64,000 nucleotides of DNA from an uncultured Mycoplasmatota bacterium. Its GTDB lineage: Bacteria; Bacillota_I; Bacilli_A; RF39; UBA660. The DNA lies in contig URQZ01000003.1 in assembly GCA_900550255.1 (NCBI GenBank), positions 37,713 to 101,712 on the forward strand, given 5' to 3'. Shown here piece by piece: positions 43,637 to 54,408 of this stretch. Under the pieces are notes generated by a model. It saw nothing but the letters and a program-made list of their open reading frames with translations. It was not told where the DNA came from and ran no database searches. Positions within the stretch are counted from its first letter, which is position 1, and each line of letters starts with the position of its first letter. The translations under genes were made by a program, and so were the position numbers.

Positions 43637-43759
43637 TTAATGAGATAATACTTTTCTACCTTTTTTTCTTCTTCTACTTATAATGTTTGTTTTCATTCTA
43701 GCGAAAAATCCGTGCTTTTTACTTCTTTTTCTATTATTTGGTTGGTAAGTTCTTTTCAT
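43637..43759 (-). CDS. rpmH: 50S ribosomal protein L34
   Basis: 40 residues, found by reading the minus strand directly. It begins [20 protein letters not shown] and continues with a Lys/Arg-rich [12 protein letters not shown] end, the invariant L34 sequence. AGGAGGTGG is the Shine-Dalgarno. It is the first gene left of oriC, with rnpA-yidC-jag after it, the near-universal bacterial order. Confidence 0.96.
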   Translation of the reverse strand: MKRTYQPNNRKRSKKHGFFARMKTNIISRRRKKGRKVLSH

Positions 43760-43799
43760 AATCCACCTCCTGAACTAATAAATTGATTTGCTTTTAACA

Positions 43800-44147
43800 T
43801 TATATAGATTTTTATTATATTTGTCAAACTATTATTGTTTCCACATATAAAATTTTTTAATTTTTTCTTATTAACATACATTTCCACAATATAATTTTAT
43901 ATAAAAACTTTAAAAAATATACTTATCAACATATATGTTTATAAATATATCAACAATTAATAGTTGTGTTTATAATTTTTCCACACATTTTGTTAATAAA
44001 TTAGTTTTATTTATGGGAAATATAGCTTAATGCTTGTGTATAAATATGTTGATACTTTTTTTTCCACATTTTTTTGAAGAAAGTCCTTTTTTTTTTAGGA
44101 AAAATAAGGTAAAATGGTATTAGTGATTCAGACTTTGGGGGTGAAGT
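43800..44147. other. oriC: oriC part 1: DnaA-box cluster between rpmH and dnaA
   Basis: AT-rich, non-coding. DnaA-box-like 9-mers: TTATCAACA at 43923-43931, TTTTCCACA at 43977-43985 and 44060-44068, and a perfect TTATACACA on the minus strand at 44035-44043. Weaker copies ending TTTCCACA lie near 43838-43845 and 43881-43888. This matches the bipartite Bacilli origin, where boxes upstream of dnaA join those downstream. Confidence 0.8.
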
Positions 44148-45500
44148 ATGGAAACAAAAAATTTATGGAATTCTTTTTTGTGTAAAATCAAAGAAGAGTT
44201 ATCTCCAATTGCATATGAAACTTGGTTTTCAGAAACAAAGTTATTTAAATTAGAAGATAATACTGCAAAAATTATAGTTCCAATGCACATTCATAAAAAA
44301 AACTTAAAAGAAAACTATAATGATTTAATCGAAGAGATATTTACGGATGTTAGTGGATCTAATTTTAAATTTGAATATTATCTAGAAGAAGAACTTGAAA
44401 ACAATATTGAAATAGATACCGATAATATTGGAGTTCCTTCAAATAATAATTATGAAACAAATCTAAATACGCAATATAATTTTGATAATTTTATAGTAGG
44501 GCAGAGTAATAAATTTGCACATGCCACAGCCTTAGCAGTAGCCGAAAATCCAGGATATATGTATAATCCATTATTTATATATGGAAATAGTGGATTAGGT
44601 AAAACACATCTAATGCATGCTATTGGAAATTATATTGTAAAAAACAGTAATAAAAATGTTTTATATGTTACTAGTGAAAAATTTGTATCTGATTTTATTG
44701 GTATAAATAAAAAAAATAAAGATGGAAATAATTTTGATAGCGTTGAAATATTTAAAAATAAATATCGTAATATTGATGTATTAATAATTGATGATATTCA
44801 ATATTTAGGTAATGCCAATCAAACTCAACAAGAATTTTTCAACACATTTAATGATTTATATGGAAATAATAAACAAATAATTATTTCATCCGATAGATCT
44901 CCAGATGATTTAAAACTACTAGAAGACAGACTAAGAACTAGATTTAACTGGGGTCTTACAATAAATATACTTCAACCCGATTTTGAATTAAGAATGAATA
45001 TTATAGATAAAAAGTTAGAAGGTCATATGCTTGCTAATCCTTTTCCGCAAGATGTTAAAGAATATATAGCAAGTAATTGCACAACTGATATTAGAAAACT
45101 TGAAGGAGCTATTACTAGAGTAGTAGCCTATGCAGCTATGATGAATGGAAGCAATATCGATTTAGATCTTGCTATTGAAGCCTTAAAAGATTACTTTGTT
45201 AAGAGTATAATATCAAAAAATAAAGTTGATCAAGTTCAACAATTAGTTGCAAGTAACTATAATATTACGGTAGAGGAGTTAAAAAGCAAAAGAAGAGTAG
45301 CTAAAATTGCCGTACCAAGACAAATTGCTATGTATATATGTAGAATTTATTTAGAGGAATCACTTCCTAAAATTGGAATTGAATTTGGTGGGAAAGATCA
45401 TACAACTGTTATGCATTCTGTGGATAAAATCAAAAAACAGTTGAAAACTAATAAAGACTTAGAAATAGAAATTAACAAAATTGTAAATCAAATAAAGTAA
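44148..45500 (+). CDS. dnaA: Chromosomal replication initiator DnaA
   Basis: 450 residues: domain I (about 1-80), a short linker, and AAA+ domain III with Walker A FIYGNSGLGKTHLMHAI and Walker B VLIIDDIQYL. The sensor region is DRSPDDLKLLEDRLRTRF. The C-terminal DNA-binding domain IV carries RQIAMYICR and GGKDHTTVMHSV (the DnaA-box reader). GGGGGTGAAGT is the Shine-Dalgarno. It opens the origin and is flanked by box clusters on both sides. Confidence 0.98.
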   Translation: METKNLWNSFLCKIKEELSPIAYETWFSETKLFKLEDNTAKIIVPMHIHKKNLKENYNDLIEEIFTDVSGSNFKFEYYLEEELENNIEIDTDNIGVPSNNNYETNLNTQYNFDNFIVGQSNKFAHATALAVAENPGYMYNPLFIYGNSGLGKTHLMHAIGNYIVKNSNKNVLYVTSEKFVSDFIGINKKNKDGNNFDSVEIFKNKYRNIDVLIIDDIQYLGNANQTQQEFFNTFNDLYGNNKQIIISSDRSPDDLKLLEDRLRTRFNWGLTINILQPDFELRMNIIDKKLEGHMLANPFPQDVKEYIASNCTTDIRKLEGAITRVVAYAAMMNGSNIDLDLAIEALKDYFVKSIISKNKVDQVQQLVASNYNITVEELKSKRRVAKIAVPRQIAMYICRIYLEESLPKIGIEFGGKDHTTVMHSVDKIKKQLKTNKDLEIEINKIVNQIK

Positions 45501-45653
45501 AATTGTGTATATTTACAAATTATAAACATTTTTTACACAATAAAATTTTTAATTTTTGACTTATAAATAAAGAAAAAATTAGTTTTTCCACCTTTTCCAC
45601 CTTAATAATAAAAATAACATATAAATAATAATAATATAGATAGGAGAATTTTT
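45501..45653. other. oriC: oriC part 2: probable unwinding region between dnaA and dnaN
   Basis: Contains ATATACACA (minus, 45504-45512), TTTTACACA (45531-45539) and a tandem TTTTCCACC repeat (45584-45601) directly followed by an almost pure A/T stretch (45602-45645). In Bacillus the duplex-unwinding element lies at this place beside tandem DnaA boxes. The assignment is by analogy. Confidence 0.65.
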
Positions 45654-46775
45654 ATGAAATTAGAAATAAAACAAAACATATTAATTGAACATTTAAATTA
45701 TGTAATAAAAGGAATATCAAGTAAAAATATTATTCCAGTATTAAATTGTATAAAATTTGAATTAACAAATGAAGGATTATTTTTACTAAGTACAGATAAT
45801 GATGTAGCTATAAAGACATTTATTGATAAATCTGAAATAGAAAAAATAGAAAAATGTGGTGAAATAGTAGTATCTGGTAGATATATATATGATATAGTAA
45901 AAAAATTACCTAATACTGTTATTAATATAGAAGAGGTAATAGATAATAAAATTTTTATAACTACTGATAATTCATCATTTAACTTAAATTGTAATATAGC
46001 AAGTGAATTTCCAACAATTGACTTAACAGAAACCAAACATCCTGTATTTATAAATAAGAAGGTATTTAAAAATATAATAAGACAAACTAGTTTTGCTACT
46101 TCAACTCAAGAATCTAGACCAATATTAACTGGAATTAATTTTACTATAAAAGAAAATATATTAGAATGTACTGCAACAGATTCATATCGTTTATCAAAGA
46201 AAACAATTACTTTAAAAGAAAGTGTAGCAGAAGATATTAATATTATTATTCCAACTAAAAATTTAATTGAATTAATTAAATTATTAAATGAAGAGGATGA
46301 TGATATAGAATTACATATATTCAATAATAAAGTAATATTTAAATTTAATTCTATTATAATGATGTCACGTTTAATAAATGGTACATATCCTGATACATCT
46401 AAATTAATACCTAATGAATTTGAATTATCGATGAAAGTAAATTTACAAGAATTTTATAATTCAATAGATAGAGCATCATTATTAACAAATGAAGCGGATA
46501 AAAATACTATTAAATTAGAAAGTGAAAACAATAATATAACATTATCTTCAAATATTCCAGAAATAGGTTATGTAGAAGAAAATATGAAAGTAGAAAAAAG
46601 TAATGAAAAAGAAATTAAAATAGCATTTAGTTCTAAATATATGATGGAAGCTTTAAAAACTTTCGAAACAGAAGATATAGAAATATTCTTTAATAGTGAA
46701 ATAAAACCAATTATTATAAAAAATATAGAAAATGAAGATTTAATTCAATTAATATTACCTATAAGAACTTATTAA
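45654..46775 (+). CDS. dnaN: DNA polymerase III beta sliding clamp
   Basis: 373 residues, three clamp domains. Recognisable blocks are NIIPVLNCIKFEL, ATSTQESRPILTGINF and CTATDSYRLSKK, with the C-terminal LILPIRTY. It encircles DNA and tethers polymerase and other partners. AGGAGAATTTTT is the Shine-Dalgarno. The stop lies within a long AAGAACTTATT / AATAAGTTCTT hairpin. Confidence 0.97.
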   Translation: MKLEIKQNILIEHLNYVIKGISSKNIIPVLNCIKFELTNEGLFLLSTDNDVAIKTFIDKSEIEKIEKCGEIVVSGRYIYDIVKKLPNTVINIEEVIDNKIFITTDNSSFNLNCNIASEFPTIDLTETKHPVFINKKVFKNIIRQTSFATSTQESRPILTGINFTIKENILECTATDSYRLSKKTITLKESVAEDINIIIPTKNLIELIKLLNEEDDDIELHIFNNKVIFKFNSIIMMSRLINGTYPDTSKLIPNEFELSMKVNLQEFYNSIDRASLLTNEADKNTIKLESENNNITLSSNIPEIGYVEENMKVEKSNEKEIKIAFSSKYMMEALKTFETEDIEIFFNSEIKPIIIKNIENEDLIQLILPIRTY

Positions 46776-46790
46776 AAATAAGTTCTTTGA
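46763..46790 (+). terminator. Hairpin at the end of dnaN
   Basis: Eleven-pair perfect stem with a three-base loop that includes the dnaN stop, followed only by TTTG, so termination may be partial. Confidence 0.5.
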
Positions 46791-46828
46791 TTGTATAATA
46801 ATTGTGTAAATTTATGGAGGTTACTAAA

Positions 46829-47191
46829 ATGAATAATAATTTAGATTTAGCAAAAAAGACAAGAAAATCATTAGAAGCATTATATAATTTGTATAGTGAT
46901 GATTCAGGTGAATTAATAATGCTTGATGAAGATAGTATTTTATATAAAGGCAAAGAATTCCACCATGATCAATATTTAATTTTTCTTATGAATAAAAGAA
47001 TTAGTGTCAAAATTAATGGCTCTATAGAAAATGAAAATTTAGCACATAATTCTAGTGTTAAATTAAGTGATACTATTGTGGAAAAATATTTCGATGATAT
47101 AGAAGAAAACTCGGCAGAATATTTAGCAATTATAGAACTTAATAAAAGTATAAATAATTTATTAACCCAAAAAAATATAAAAAAATTATAA
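46829..47191 (+). CDS. Unknown 120-residue protein between dnaN and comK
   Basis: Not recognised. It begins MNNNLDLAKKTRKSLEALYN and is acidic and helical, with short beta-type parts (ILYKGKEFHHDQYL, KRISVKINGS) and a C-terminal helix. There is no membrane segment. GGAGG is eight bases from the ATG. A TTG-initiated form from 46802 is rejected because it spans that Shine-Dalgarno. In Bacillus the S4-domain gene yaaA occupies this slot, but no S4 motif is visible. Confidence 0.7.
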   Translation: MNNNLDLAKKTRKSLEALYNLYSDDSGELIMLDEDSILYKGKEFHHDQYLIFLMNKRISVKINGSIENENLAHNSSVKLSDTIVEKYFDDIEENSAEYLAIIELNKSINNLLTQKNIKKL

Positions 47192-47342
47192 ATAATTGAA
47201 AGAATTAAATAAAAATTAATTCTTTTTTTTATATTTTTATTAAAATCGACATAAATAAACAAATTTCGACTAATTTGATATATATATTAGCAGGTGTTTT
47301 CGGTTGTAATATCGAAAAATGTATATAGAGGAGGTGAAAAAA

Positions 47343-47792
47343 ATGCTAAATAGTTATGAAATAAACAAAGAAACAATAGCAATCGTTCCAATTAATAATA
47401 ATAATTCGAAAGTTTTAGAAGAAGAAAACACAATAAATATAAATAAAAATTCTTCAATGATTATTGATGATAGTTGTCGTTTTTTTGGAAGTTCATATAT
47501 GGGTAGACATGAAGGAACAAAAAGTTTATTAGGAATTAATTATAAATCACCAATTGTTGTAGAAGAGTCAAATGAAATAATATTTTTTCCAACTGCATCA
47601 CCAAGAGTAGAGGATTGTCATTGGATTTCTTTAAAACATGTGGATAAGTTAGAAAAAAATGGTTTAAAAACAAAAATTTTATTTAAAAACGGACAAGAAT
47701 TAAACTTAAATGTTTCTTATGGTTCACTTGAAAATCAGTTATTAAGAGCAACAAGATTACAATCTATTATGCGTGATCGAAAAATTGCTTAA
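47343..47792 (+). CDS. comK: Competence transcription factor ComK homologue
   Basis: 149 residues. The conserved ComK core is clear: SCRFFGSSYMGRHEGT (44-59), then KSPIVVEESNEIIFFPT (68-84), HWISLKHV, and SYGSLENQLLRA (125-136). Bacillus ComK is about 190 residues, and the C-terminal about 40 are absent here. ComK activates late competence (DNA-uptake) genes and its own promoter by binding A/T tracts. An AGGAGGTG Shine-Dalgarno fits ATG 47343. The region upstream has TCGAC repeats. Position between dnaN and recF is unusual. Confidence 0.88.
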   Translation: MLNSYEINKETIAIVPINNNNSKVLEEENTININKNSSMIIDDSCRFFGSSYMGRHEGTKSLLGINYKSPIVVEESNEIIFFPTASPRVEDCHWISLKHVDKLEKNGLKTKILFKNGQELNLNVSYGSLENQLLRATRLQSIMRDRKIA

Positions 47793-47801
47793 TTATAATC
47801 A

Positions 47802-47828
47802 AAATAAGCTAAAAAAGCTTATTTTTTA
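47802..47828 (+). terminator. Terminator of comK
   Basis: Nine-pair stem AAATAAGCT / AGCTTATTT with an A5 loop and six T. Confidence 0.85.
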
Positions 47829-47838
47829 TATTATTTTG

Positions 47839-47847
47839 TGGTATAAT
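47839..47847 (+). promoter_or_regulatory. Extended -10 of recF-gyrBA
   Basis: TGGTATAAT directly behind the comK terminator, about 75 bp before recF. No clear -35 can be separated from the terminator. Confidence 0.5.
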
Positions 47848-47924
47848 TGTAATTGGGTATAGGAGTATTAATTAGTGTAACTTTTTTTTATTCGTCATTT
47901 AAATAGCAAAAAAGAAGGTGAGTA

Positions 47925-49040
47925 ATGTATATAGATAATATTTCTTTAGTTAATTTTAGAAATTATGATAATTTAACTTTAAAATTAAAACAAGGAATAA
48001 ATATAATTTATGGAAATAATGCTCAAGGAAAGACAAATTTATTAGAAAGTATATATGTTTTAGCATTAACAAAATCTCATCGTTCTTTTATTGACAATAA
48101 TTTAATTAAGAATAATAAAGATATATCTAAGATAGAAGGAAATATTTTTATAAATAAAATGAAAAATAATTTTAAAATAATTATTGGAAATAAAACTAAA
48201 AAATTAAAAATAGATAATGATGAAATAAAAAAAATAAGTGATTATATTTCTAGATTAAATATTATTATTTTTTATCCGGAAGATTTAGATTTAATTAAAG
48301 GTTCTCCAAATATTAGAAGGCACTTTTTAAATTCTGAACTTAGTCAACTTAATAATAAATATTTAAATATATTAGGTGAATACAATAAAATATTAAAAAT
48401 GCGTAATGATTACATTAAGTTGATTTTTGAAGAAAAAACAAGTGATTATAATTATTTCAATATATTAACTGATTATTTAATAGAAAAGGCTATTCAAATA
48501 TATCAATATAGAAATAATTTTATAAATCAATTAAATAATATAAGTTCAAATATTTTTAAAAATATATCTTCTATAAATGGATTTAATATTAAATATAAAA
48601 ATTCAATTAAATTTGATAATTATGATTCAGAAGAAATAAGAAAAAAACTAAAAAATTACTATAATAAAAATTTTGAAAGAGAAATAAAATTTAAAACTAC
48701 TTTAATAGGTCCACATCGAGATGATTTTGAATTTTACATAGAAAATTTCAATTTAAAAAATTATGGTTCACAGGGACAACAAAGAATGTCAATACTAGCT
48801 ATAAAACTTGCTGAAATAGAAATATTTTATGAAACAAAAAAAGAATATCCTATTTTACTTTTAGATGATGTTTTTAGTGAATTAGATGATCAAAAAAAGA
48901 ATAATTTATTAAATTATATAAAAGATAATATGCAAACAATTATAACAACAACAGATTTAAAAAATATAGATGAATCAATAATTAATAAATCTAAATTGAT
49001 AGAAATAAAAAATGGTAAAATTACAAAAGAGGTGAATTAA
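47925..49040 (+). CDS. recF: DNA replication and repair protein RecF
   Basis: 371 residues. An SMC-like ATPase: Walker A IIYGNNAQGKTNLLESIYVL, the family motif YPEDLDLIKGSPNIRRHFLN, signature GSQGQQRMSILAIKLAE, and Walker B ILLLDDVFSELD. RecF helps RecOR load RecA at gaps. It is full length, ends directly at the gyrB start, and AAGAAGGTGAGTA is the Shine-Dalgarno. Confidence 0.96.
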   Translation: MYIDNISLVNFRNYDNLTLKLKQGINIIYGNNAQGKTNLLESIYVLALTKSHRSFIDNNLIKNNKDISKIEGNIFINKMKNNFKIIIGNKTKKLKIDNDEIKKISDYISRLNIIIFYPEDLDLIKGSPNIRRHFLNSELSQLNNKYLNILGEYNKILKMRNDYIKLIFEEKTSDYNYFNILTDYLIEKAIQIYQYRNNFINQLNNISSNIFKNISSINGFNIKYKNSIKFDNYDSEEIRKKLKNYYNKNFEREIKFKTTLIGPHRDDFEFYIENFNLKNYGSQGQQRMSILAIKLAEIEIFYETKKEYPILLLDDVFSELDDQKKNNLLNYIKDNMQTIITTTDLKNIDESIINKSKLIEIKNGKITKEVN

Positions 49041-50966
<1,926 letters not shown>

Positions 50967-50975
50967 GAGGTTATT

Positions 50976-53411
50976 ATGGATAGAATAATTGAAAAAAATA
51001 TAGTACAAGAAGTAAAAGATTCTTTTTTAGAATATTCAATGAGTGTAATAGTTTCACGTGCAATTCCAGATTTAAGAGATGGGTTAAAACCAGTTCATAG
51101 AAGAATTTTATATTCAATGTATGAATCAGGATATACATCTGATAAAGCTCATCGTAAAAGTGCAAGAATTGTCGGAGACGTTATGGGAAAATATCATCCA
51201 CATGGTGATTCTTCAATTTATGATGCTATGGTTCGTATGGCTCAACCATTTAGTTTTAGACACATGTTAGTAGATGGACATGGTAACTTTGGTAATTTAG
51301 ACGGAGATGGAGCAGCAGCTATGCGTTATACAGAAGCACGTCTTTCAAAATTATCTTTAGAAATGGTTAGAGATATAAATAAAGATACAGTTAATTTTAA
51401 ACAAAATTTTGACGAAACAGAAGAAGAACCAGAAGTACTACCATCTAGATTTCCAAATATATTGGTAAATGGATCTATGGGAATAGCTGTAGGAATGGCA
51501 ACAAATATTCCACCACATAATTTAGGTGAAGTAATTGATGGATGTGTTGCTTATATTGATAATCCAAAATTAGATACATTGGAATTAATGAAATATATTA
51601 AAGGACCAGATTTTCCAACAGGAGGTATAATTCTTGGAAATAGTGGAATAAGAAAGGCTTACGAAACAGGAAAAGGAACTATTACAATCCGTGGTAAAAT
51701 TGAAATGGAAGAAAAAAATGGCAAAAACAAAATTATTGTTACCGAACTTCCATATCAAGTAAATAAAAAAGAGTTTCAAGAACGTATTGGTCAATTAGTA
51801 AGGGAAAAAGTAATAGATGGAATTAGTGATTTACACGAAGAATCTAATTTAGAAAACCCAGTACGTGTTGTAATTTATTTAAAAAAGGATGCAAATCCTA
51901 ATGTTGTGTTAAATAATTTATATAAACATACTCAATTGCAAGTAACTTATGGTATTAATTTATTAATGATAGATCAACAAACTCCTAAAGTATTTTCATT
52001 AAAAGAAGTAATTTCTAAATATATAGATTATCAAAAAGAAATAATAATAAGAAGAACTAGATTTGATTTAAATAAAGCTGAAGCTAGAGTACATATTTTA
52101 GAAGGATTAAAAATAGCATTAGATAATATTGATGAAATTATTAAATTGATAAAAGAGTCAAAAGGTGATGAAGAAGCCCAAACTAAACTTATAGAACGTT
52201 TTGGTCTTACTGAAATACAAGCTAAAGCTATTTTAGAAATGAAATTACGTCGTTTGACAGGTTTAGAACGTGATAAAATTGAACAAGAATTAAAAGAATT
52301 ATTGGAAAAAATAGAATATTATAAACAAATTTTAGGTTCAGAACAAAAAGTATTAGAAATAATTAAAGAAGAATTGATAGAAATTAAAAATAAATATAGT
52401 GATGATCGAAGAACAGATATAGATATGACAGCTATTGATTATATTGAAGATGAATCATTAATTCCAGTAGAAGATATTGTTGTAACTCTTACACAAAAGG
52501 GTTATATTAAAAGAATGAATAGTGATAATTATAAAAGTCAAAATCGTGGTGGTGTAGGAATAAAAGGAATGGCAACAAACGAGGAAGATTTTGTATCAAG
52601 TTTAATTTCATTAACAACACATGATTATGTATTATTCTTTACTAATAAAGGAAAAGTATATCGTATTAAAGGATATGAAATTCCATTATTTAGTCGTCAA
52701 TCAAAAGGATTGCCAATTGTTAATTTATTACCACTTGAAAAAGAAGAAGTAGTAACTACAATGTTAAAAATAGATAGAGAAGAAAATTCTAAATATATTG
52801 TATTTTGTACACAAAATGGTTTAGTAAAAAGAACAAATATAAAAGAATTTAACAGCATAAGAAAAAATGGAAAAATAGCTATTACTTTAAAAGATGATGA
52901 TGAATTAATAGCAGCTAGAAAAACCGATGAAACAAAAGAGGTATTAATTGCATCAACAAATGGTAGAATGATTAGATTTAATGAAGAAGAAATCAGAATT
53001 ATGGGAAGAACTGCTTCAGGAGTTAAAGGTATAACCGTTGGAGATGGTAAATGTGTTGGATGTGAAATAGCTAATGAAGGACAACAAATTTTAGTAGTTA
53101 CTGAAAAAGGTTATGGAAAAAGAACAAGTATAGATGAATATCGTATGACACATAGAGGTAGTAAAGGTGTTAAAGCATTAAATATTACTGATAAAAACGG
53201 AAATATAGTATCATTTAAAGTAGTGGAAGGTAATGAAGATTTAGTAATTGTTACTGATAATGGAATAATTATAAGATTACCTTTAGAACAAGTATCTACA
53301 ACTGGACGTGTTGCACAAGGTGTTAAATTAATAAATTTAAAAGAAAATCAAAAAGTTAGCACTGTAACATTAATGGAAAAAGAATCAGAACATAATTCTA
53401 TTGAAGAATAA
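50976..53411 (+). CDS. gyrA: DNA gyrase subunit A
   Basis: 811 residues. The catalytic Tyr lies in [12 protein letters not shown]. The quinolone-resistance region reads [17 protein letters not shown] with Ser and Asp at the usual sensitive type positions 83/87 (E. coli numbering would be Ser-Ile-Tyr-Asp). The GyrA box in the C-terminal propeller is [10 protein letters not shown], which marks gyrase rather than topoisomerase IV. A good terminator follows. Confidence 0.97.
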   Translation: MDRIIEKNIVQEVKDSFLEYSMSVIVSRAIPDLRDGLKPVHRRILYSMYESGYTSDKAHRKSARIVGDVMGKYHPHGDSSIYDAMVRMAQPFSFRHMLVDGHGNFGNLDGDGAAAMRYTEARLSKLSLEMVRDINKDTVNFKQNFDETEEEPEVLPSRFPNILVNGSMGIAVGMATNIPPHNLGEVIDGCVAYIDNPKLDTLELMKYIKGPDFPTGGIILGNSGIRKAYETGKGTITIRGKIEMEEKNGKNKIIVTELPYQVNKKEFQERIGQLVREKVIDGISDLHEESNLENPVRVVIYLKKDANPNVVLNNLYKHTQLQVTYGINLLMIDQQTPKVFSLKEVISKYIDYQKEIIIRRTRFDLNKAEARVHILEGLKIALDNIDEIIKLIKESKGDEEAQTKLIERFGLTEIQAKAILEMKLRRLTGLERDKIEQELKELLEKIEYYKQILGSEQKVLEIIKEELIEIKNKYSDDRRTDIDMTAIDYIEDESLIPVEDIVVTLTQKGYIKRMNSDNYKSQNRGGVGIKGMATNEEDFVSSLISLTTHDYVLFFTNKGKVYRIKGYEIPLFSRQSKGLPIVNLLPLEKEEVVTTMLKIDREENSKYIVFCTQNGLVKRTNIKEFNSIRKNGKIAITLKDDDELIAARKTDETKEVLIASTNGRMIRFNEEEIRIMGRTASGVKGITVGDGKCVGCEIANEGQQILVVTEKGYGKRTSIDEYRMTHRGSKGVKALNITDKNGNIVSFKVVEGNEDLVIVTDNGIIIRLPLEQVSTTGRVAQGVKLINLKENQKVSTVTLMEKESEHNSIEE

Positions 53412-53437
53412 ACAAAAAATGAAAATTAAATTATTTT

Positions 53438-53466
53438 AGAGTATTGAAATAAACAATACTCTTTTT
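53438..53466 (+). terminator. Terminator of gyrBA
   Basis: Nine-pair stem AGAGTATTG / CAATACTCT with a seven-base loop and TTTTT. Confidence 0.85.
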
Positions 53467-53487
53467 ATTTAAGTAAATTAATATCAA

Positions 53488-53503
53488 TGTTTCACGTGAA
53501 ACA
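53488..53503. promoter_or_regulatory. parS: parS site 1
   Basis: TGTTTCACGTGAAACA, a perfect 16-bp palindrome that equals the Bacillus parS consensus TGTTNCACGTGAAACA bound by Spo0J/ParB. Confidence 0.92.
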
Positions 53504-53523
53504 TCAAATAAAGAAGATAATAA

Positions 53524-53539
53524 TGTTCCACGTGGAACA
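53524..53539. promoter_or_regulatory. parS: parS site 2
   Basis: TGTTCCACGTGGAACA, a perfect palindrome that differs from consensus at one symmetric base pair on the right arm. It lies 36 bp after site 1. Confidence 0.88.
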
Positions 53540-53750
53540 TTAAAGATTATTAAATAAAATATTTAATATTAATTAATAAAATTATACACTTTGCATATAT
53601 AATAAATAATTTATATTTAAAAATATTGATTCTTAATTAGTTTAGTATTTTATTTATATTAATTTATACTAAAAAATATAAATATTATGAATTTTAAAAG
53701 TTATTAAATTATTATTATGTATAATTAAATCTACAAAAAAAACTAAACAA

Positions 53751-53766
53751 TGTTTCACGTGAAACA
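53751..53766. promoter_or_regulatory. parS: parS site 3
   Basis: TGTTTCACGTGAAACA, identical to site 1, just ahead of the SRP RNA promoter. Confidence 0.92.
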
Positions 53767-53777
53767 TTAAAAAAAGA

Positions 53778-53806
53778 TTGAAAAAAAAACTAAAATAATA
53801 TATATT
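53778..53806 (+). promoter_or_regulatory. Promoter of the SRP RNA gene
   Basis: -35 TTGAAA (53778-53783), exactly 17-bp spacer, -10 TATATT (53801-53806). The predicted start falls on the G at 53813, the first base of the RNA closing stem. Confidence 0.75.
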
Positions 53807-53812
53807 ATATAT

Positions 53813-53892
53813 GACACAACATTTATGTTTGAACCAGGTCAGAATCGGAAGATAGCAGCCTTAAAAATCTCTAAATGTGTGTGTCTTTTTTT
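53813..53892 (+). ncRNA. ffs: Signal recognition particle RNA (small bacterial type)
   Basis: The Ffh-binding helix is present: GAACCAGGTCAG, a short apical stem closed by GGAA, then AGCAGCCTTAA. The apical stem is AUC/GAU in place of the usual UCC/GGA, a compensated change that keeps pairing. GACACA...ATTTA at the start pairs with TAAATGTGTGTGTC at the end, and seven T follow. At about 75 nt it is a minimal SRP RNA without an Alu domain. It guides ribosomes making membrane proteins via Ffh and FtsY. The gene lies just before tadA, as in Bacillus, where scr is near tadA-dnaX. Confidence 0.93.
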
Positions 53893-53907
53893 ATGGATGG
53901 TGAAATT

Positions 53908-54345
53908 ATGAATAATAATTTAAAATATATGCAAATAGCTATAAAAGAAGCAAAAAAAGCAGCAAAAAGAGGTGATGTACCAGTTGGTGCTGTGATTGTG
54001 TATAAAAATAAAATCATTGCAAAAGCACATAATAAAAAACAACTACGAAGAAATTCACTTAAACATGCAGAATTATTAGTTATAAATAAAGCATGCAAAA
54101 AGTTAAAAACTTGGCATTTAGATGAATGTACTATATATGTAACTTTAGAACCTTGTATGATGTGTACAGGGGCAATTATTGAATCTAGAATAAAAAAAAT
54201 ATATTATGCTACAAAAAGTGATAAATATGGTAGTTTAAATAAAATAACTGAAAAAAATAAAACAAAAATGCAAATCAATGAAGGTATATGTAAAAAAGAA
54301 TCAATTGATATTTTAAAAAAATTTTTTAAAGAAAAACGAAAATAA
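53908..54345 (+). CDS. tadA: tRNA adenosine(34) deaminase
   Basis: 145 residues. The zinc deaminase motifs are HAELLVINKA (His, Glu) and LEPCMMCTGAI (two Cys). GDVPVGAVIV near the N-terminus is the TadA signature. It makes inosine at A34 of tRNA-Arg. A frame from 53875 would start inside the SRP RNA terminator, so ATG 53908 with GGTGAAATT is chosen. TadA is slightly short but complete. Confidence 0.94.
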   Translation: MNNNLKYMQIAIKEAKKAAKRGDVPVGAVIVYKNKIIAKAHNKKQLRRNSLKHAELLVINKACKKLKTWHLDECTIYVTLEPCMMCTGAIIESRIKKIYYATKSDKYGSLNKITEKNKTKMQINEGICKKESIDILKKFFKEKRK

Positions 54346-54378
54346 TTTATGTCATATCTTTAATATTTATTGCTAAAA

Positions 54379-54387
54379 TGCTATAAT
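54379..54387 (+). promoter_or_regulatory. Extended -10 of the dnaX operon
   Basis: TGCTATAAT, 22 bp before the GTG start of dnaX. -35 is weak (TTTAAT at 17 bp). Confidence 0.5.
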
Positions 54388-54408
54388 AAAAATATGTGAG
54401 GTGATAAA

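Larger units (their letters stand above)
53412..53812. other. AT-rich non-coding region carrying parS sites
   Basis: About 400 bases with no credible gene, holding the gyrA terminator, three parS palindromes and the SRP RNA promoter. The rest is plain AT-rich sequence with no recognisable RNA. Confidence 0.7.

Noticed and set aside
46829..47191. YaaA S4 RNA-binding protein
   Set aside because: Position fits, but length and sequence lack the S4 motif.
47192..47342. Pair of ComK boxes (AAAAN5TTTT) upstream of comK
   Set aside because: A/T tracts with seven-base spacing occur near 47210-47230, but no exact AAAAN5TTTT pair at the known spacings was found, and such tracts are common by chance here.
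53412..53812. Small gene or prophage attachment site in the gap after gyrA
   Set aside because: No frame with a ribosome site is visible, and the palindromes are parS rather than attachment or terminator structures because no T-run follows.
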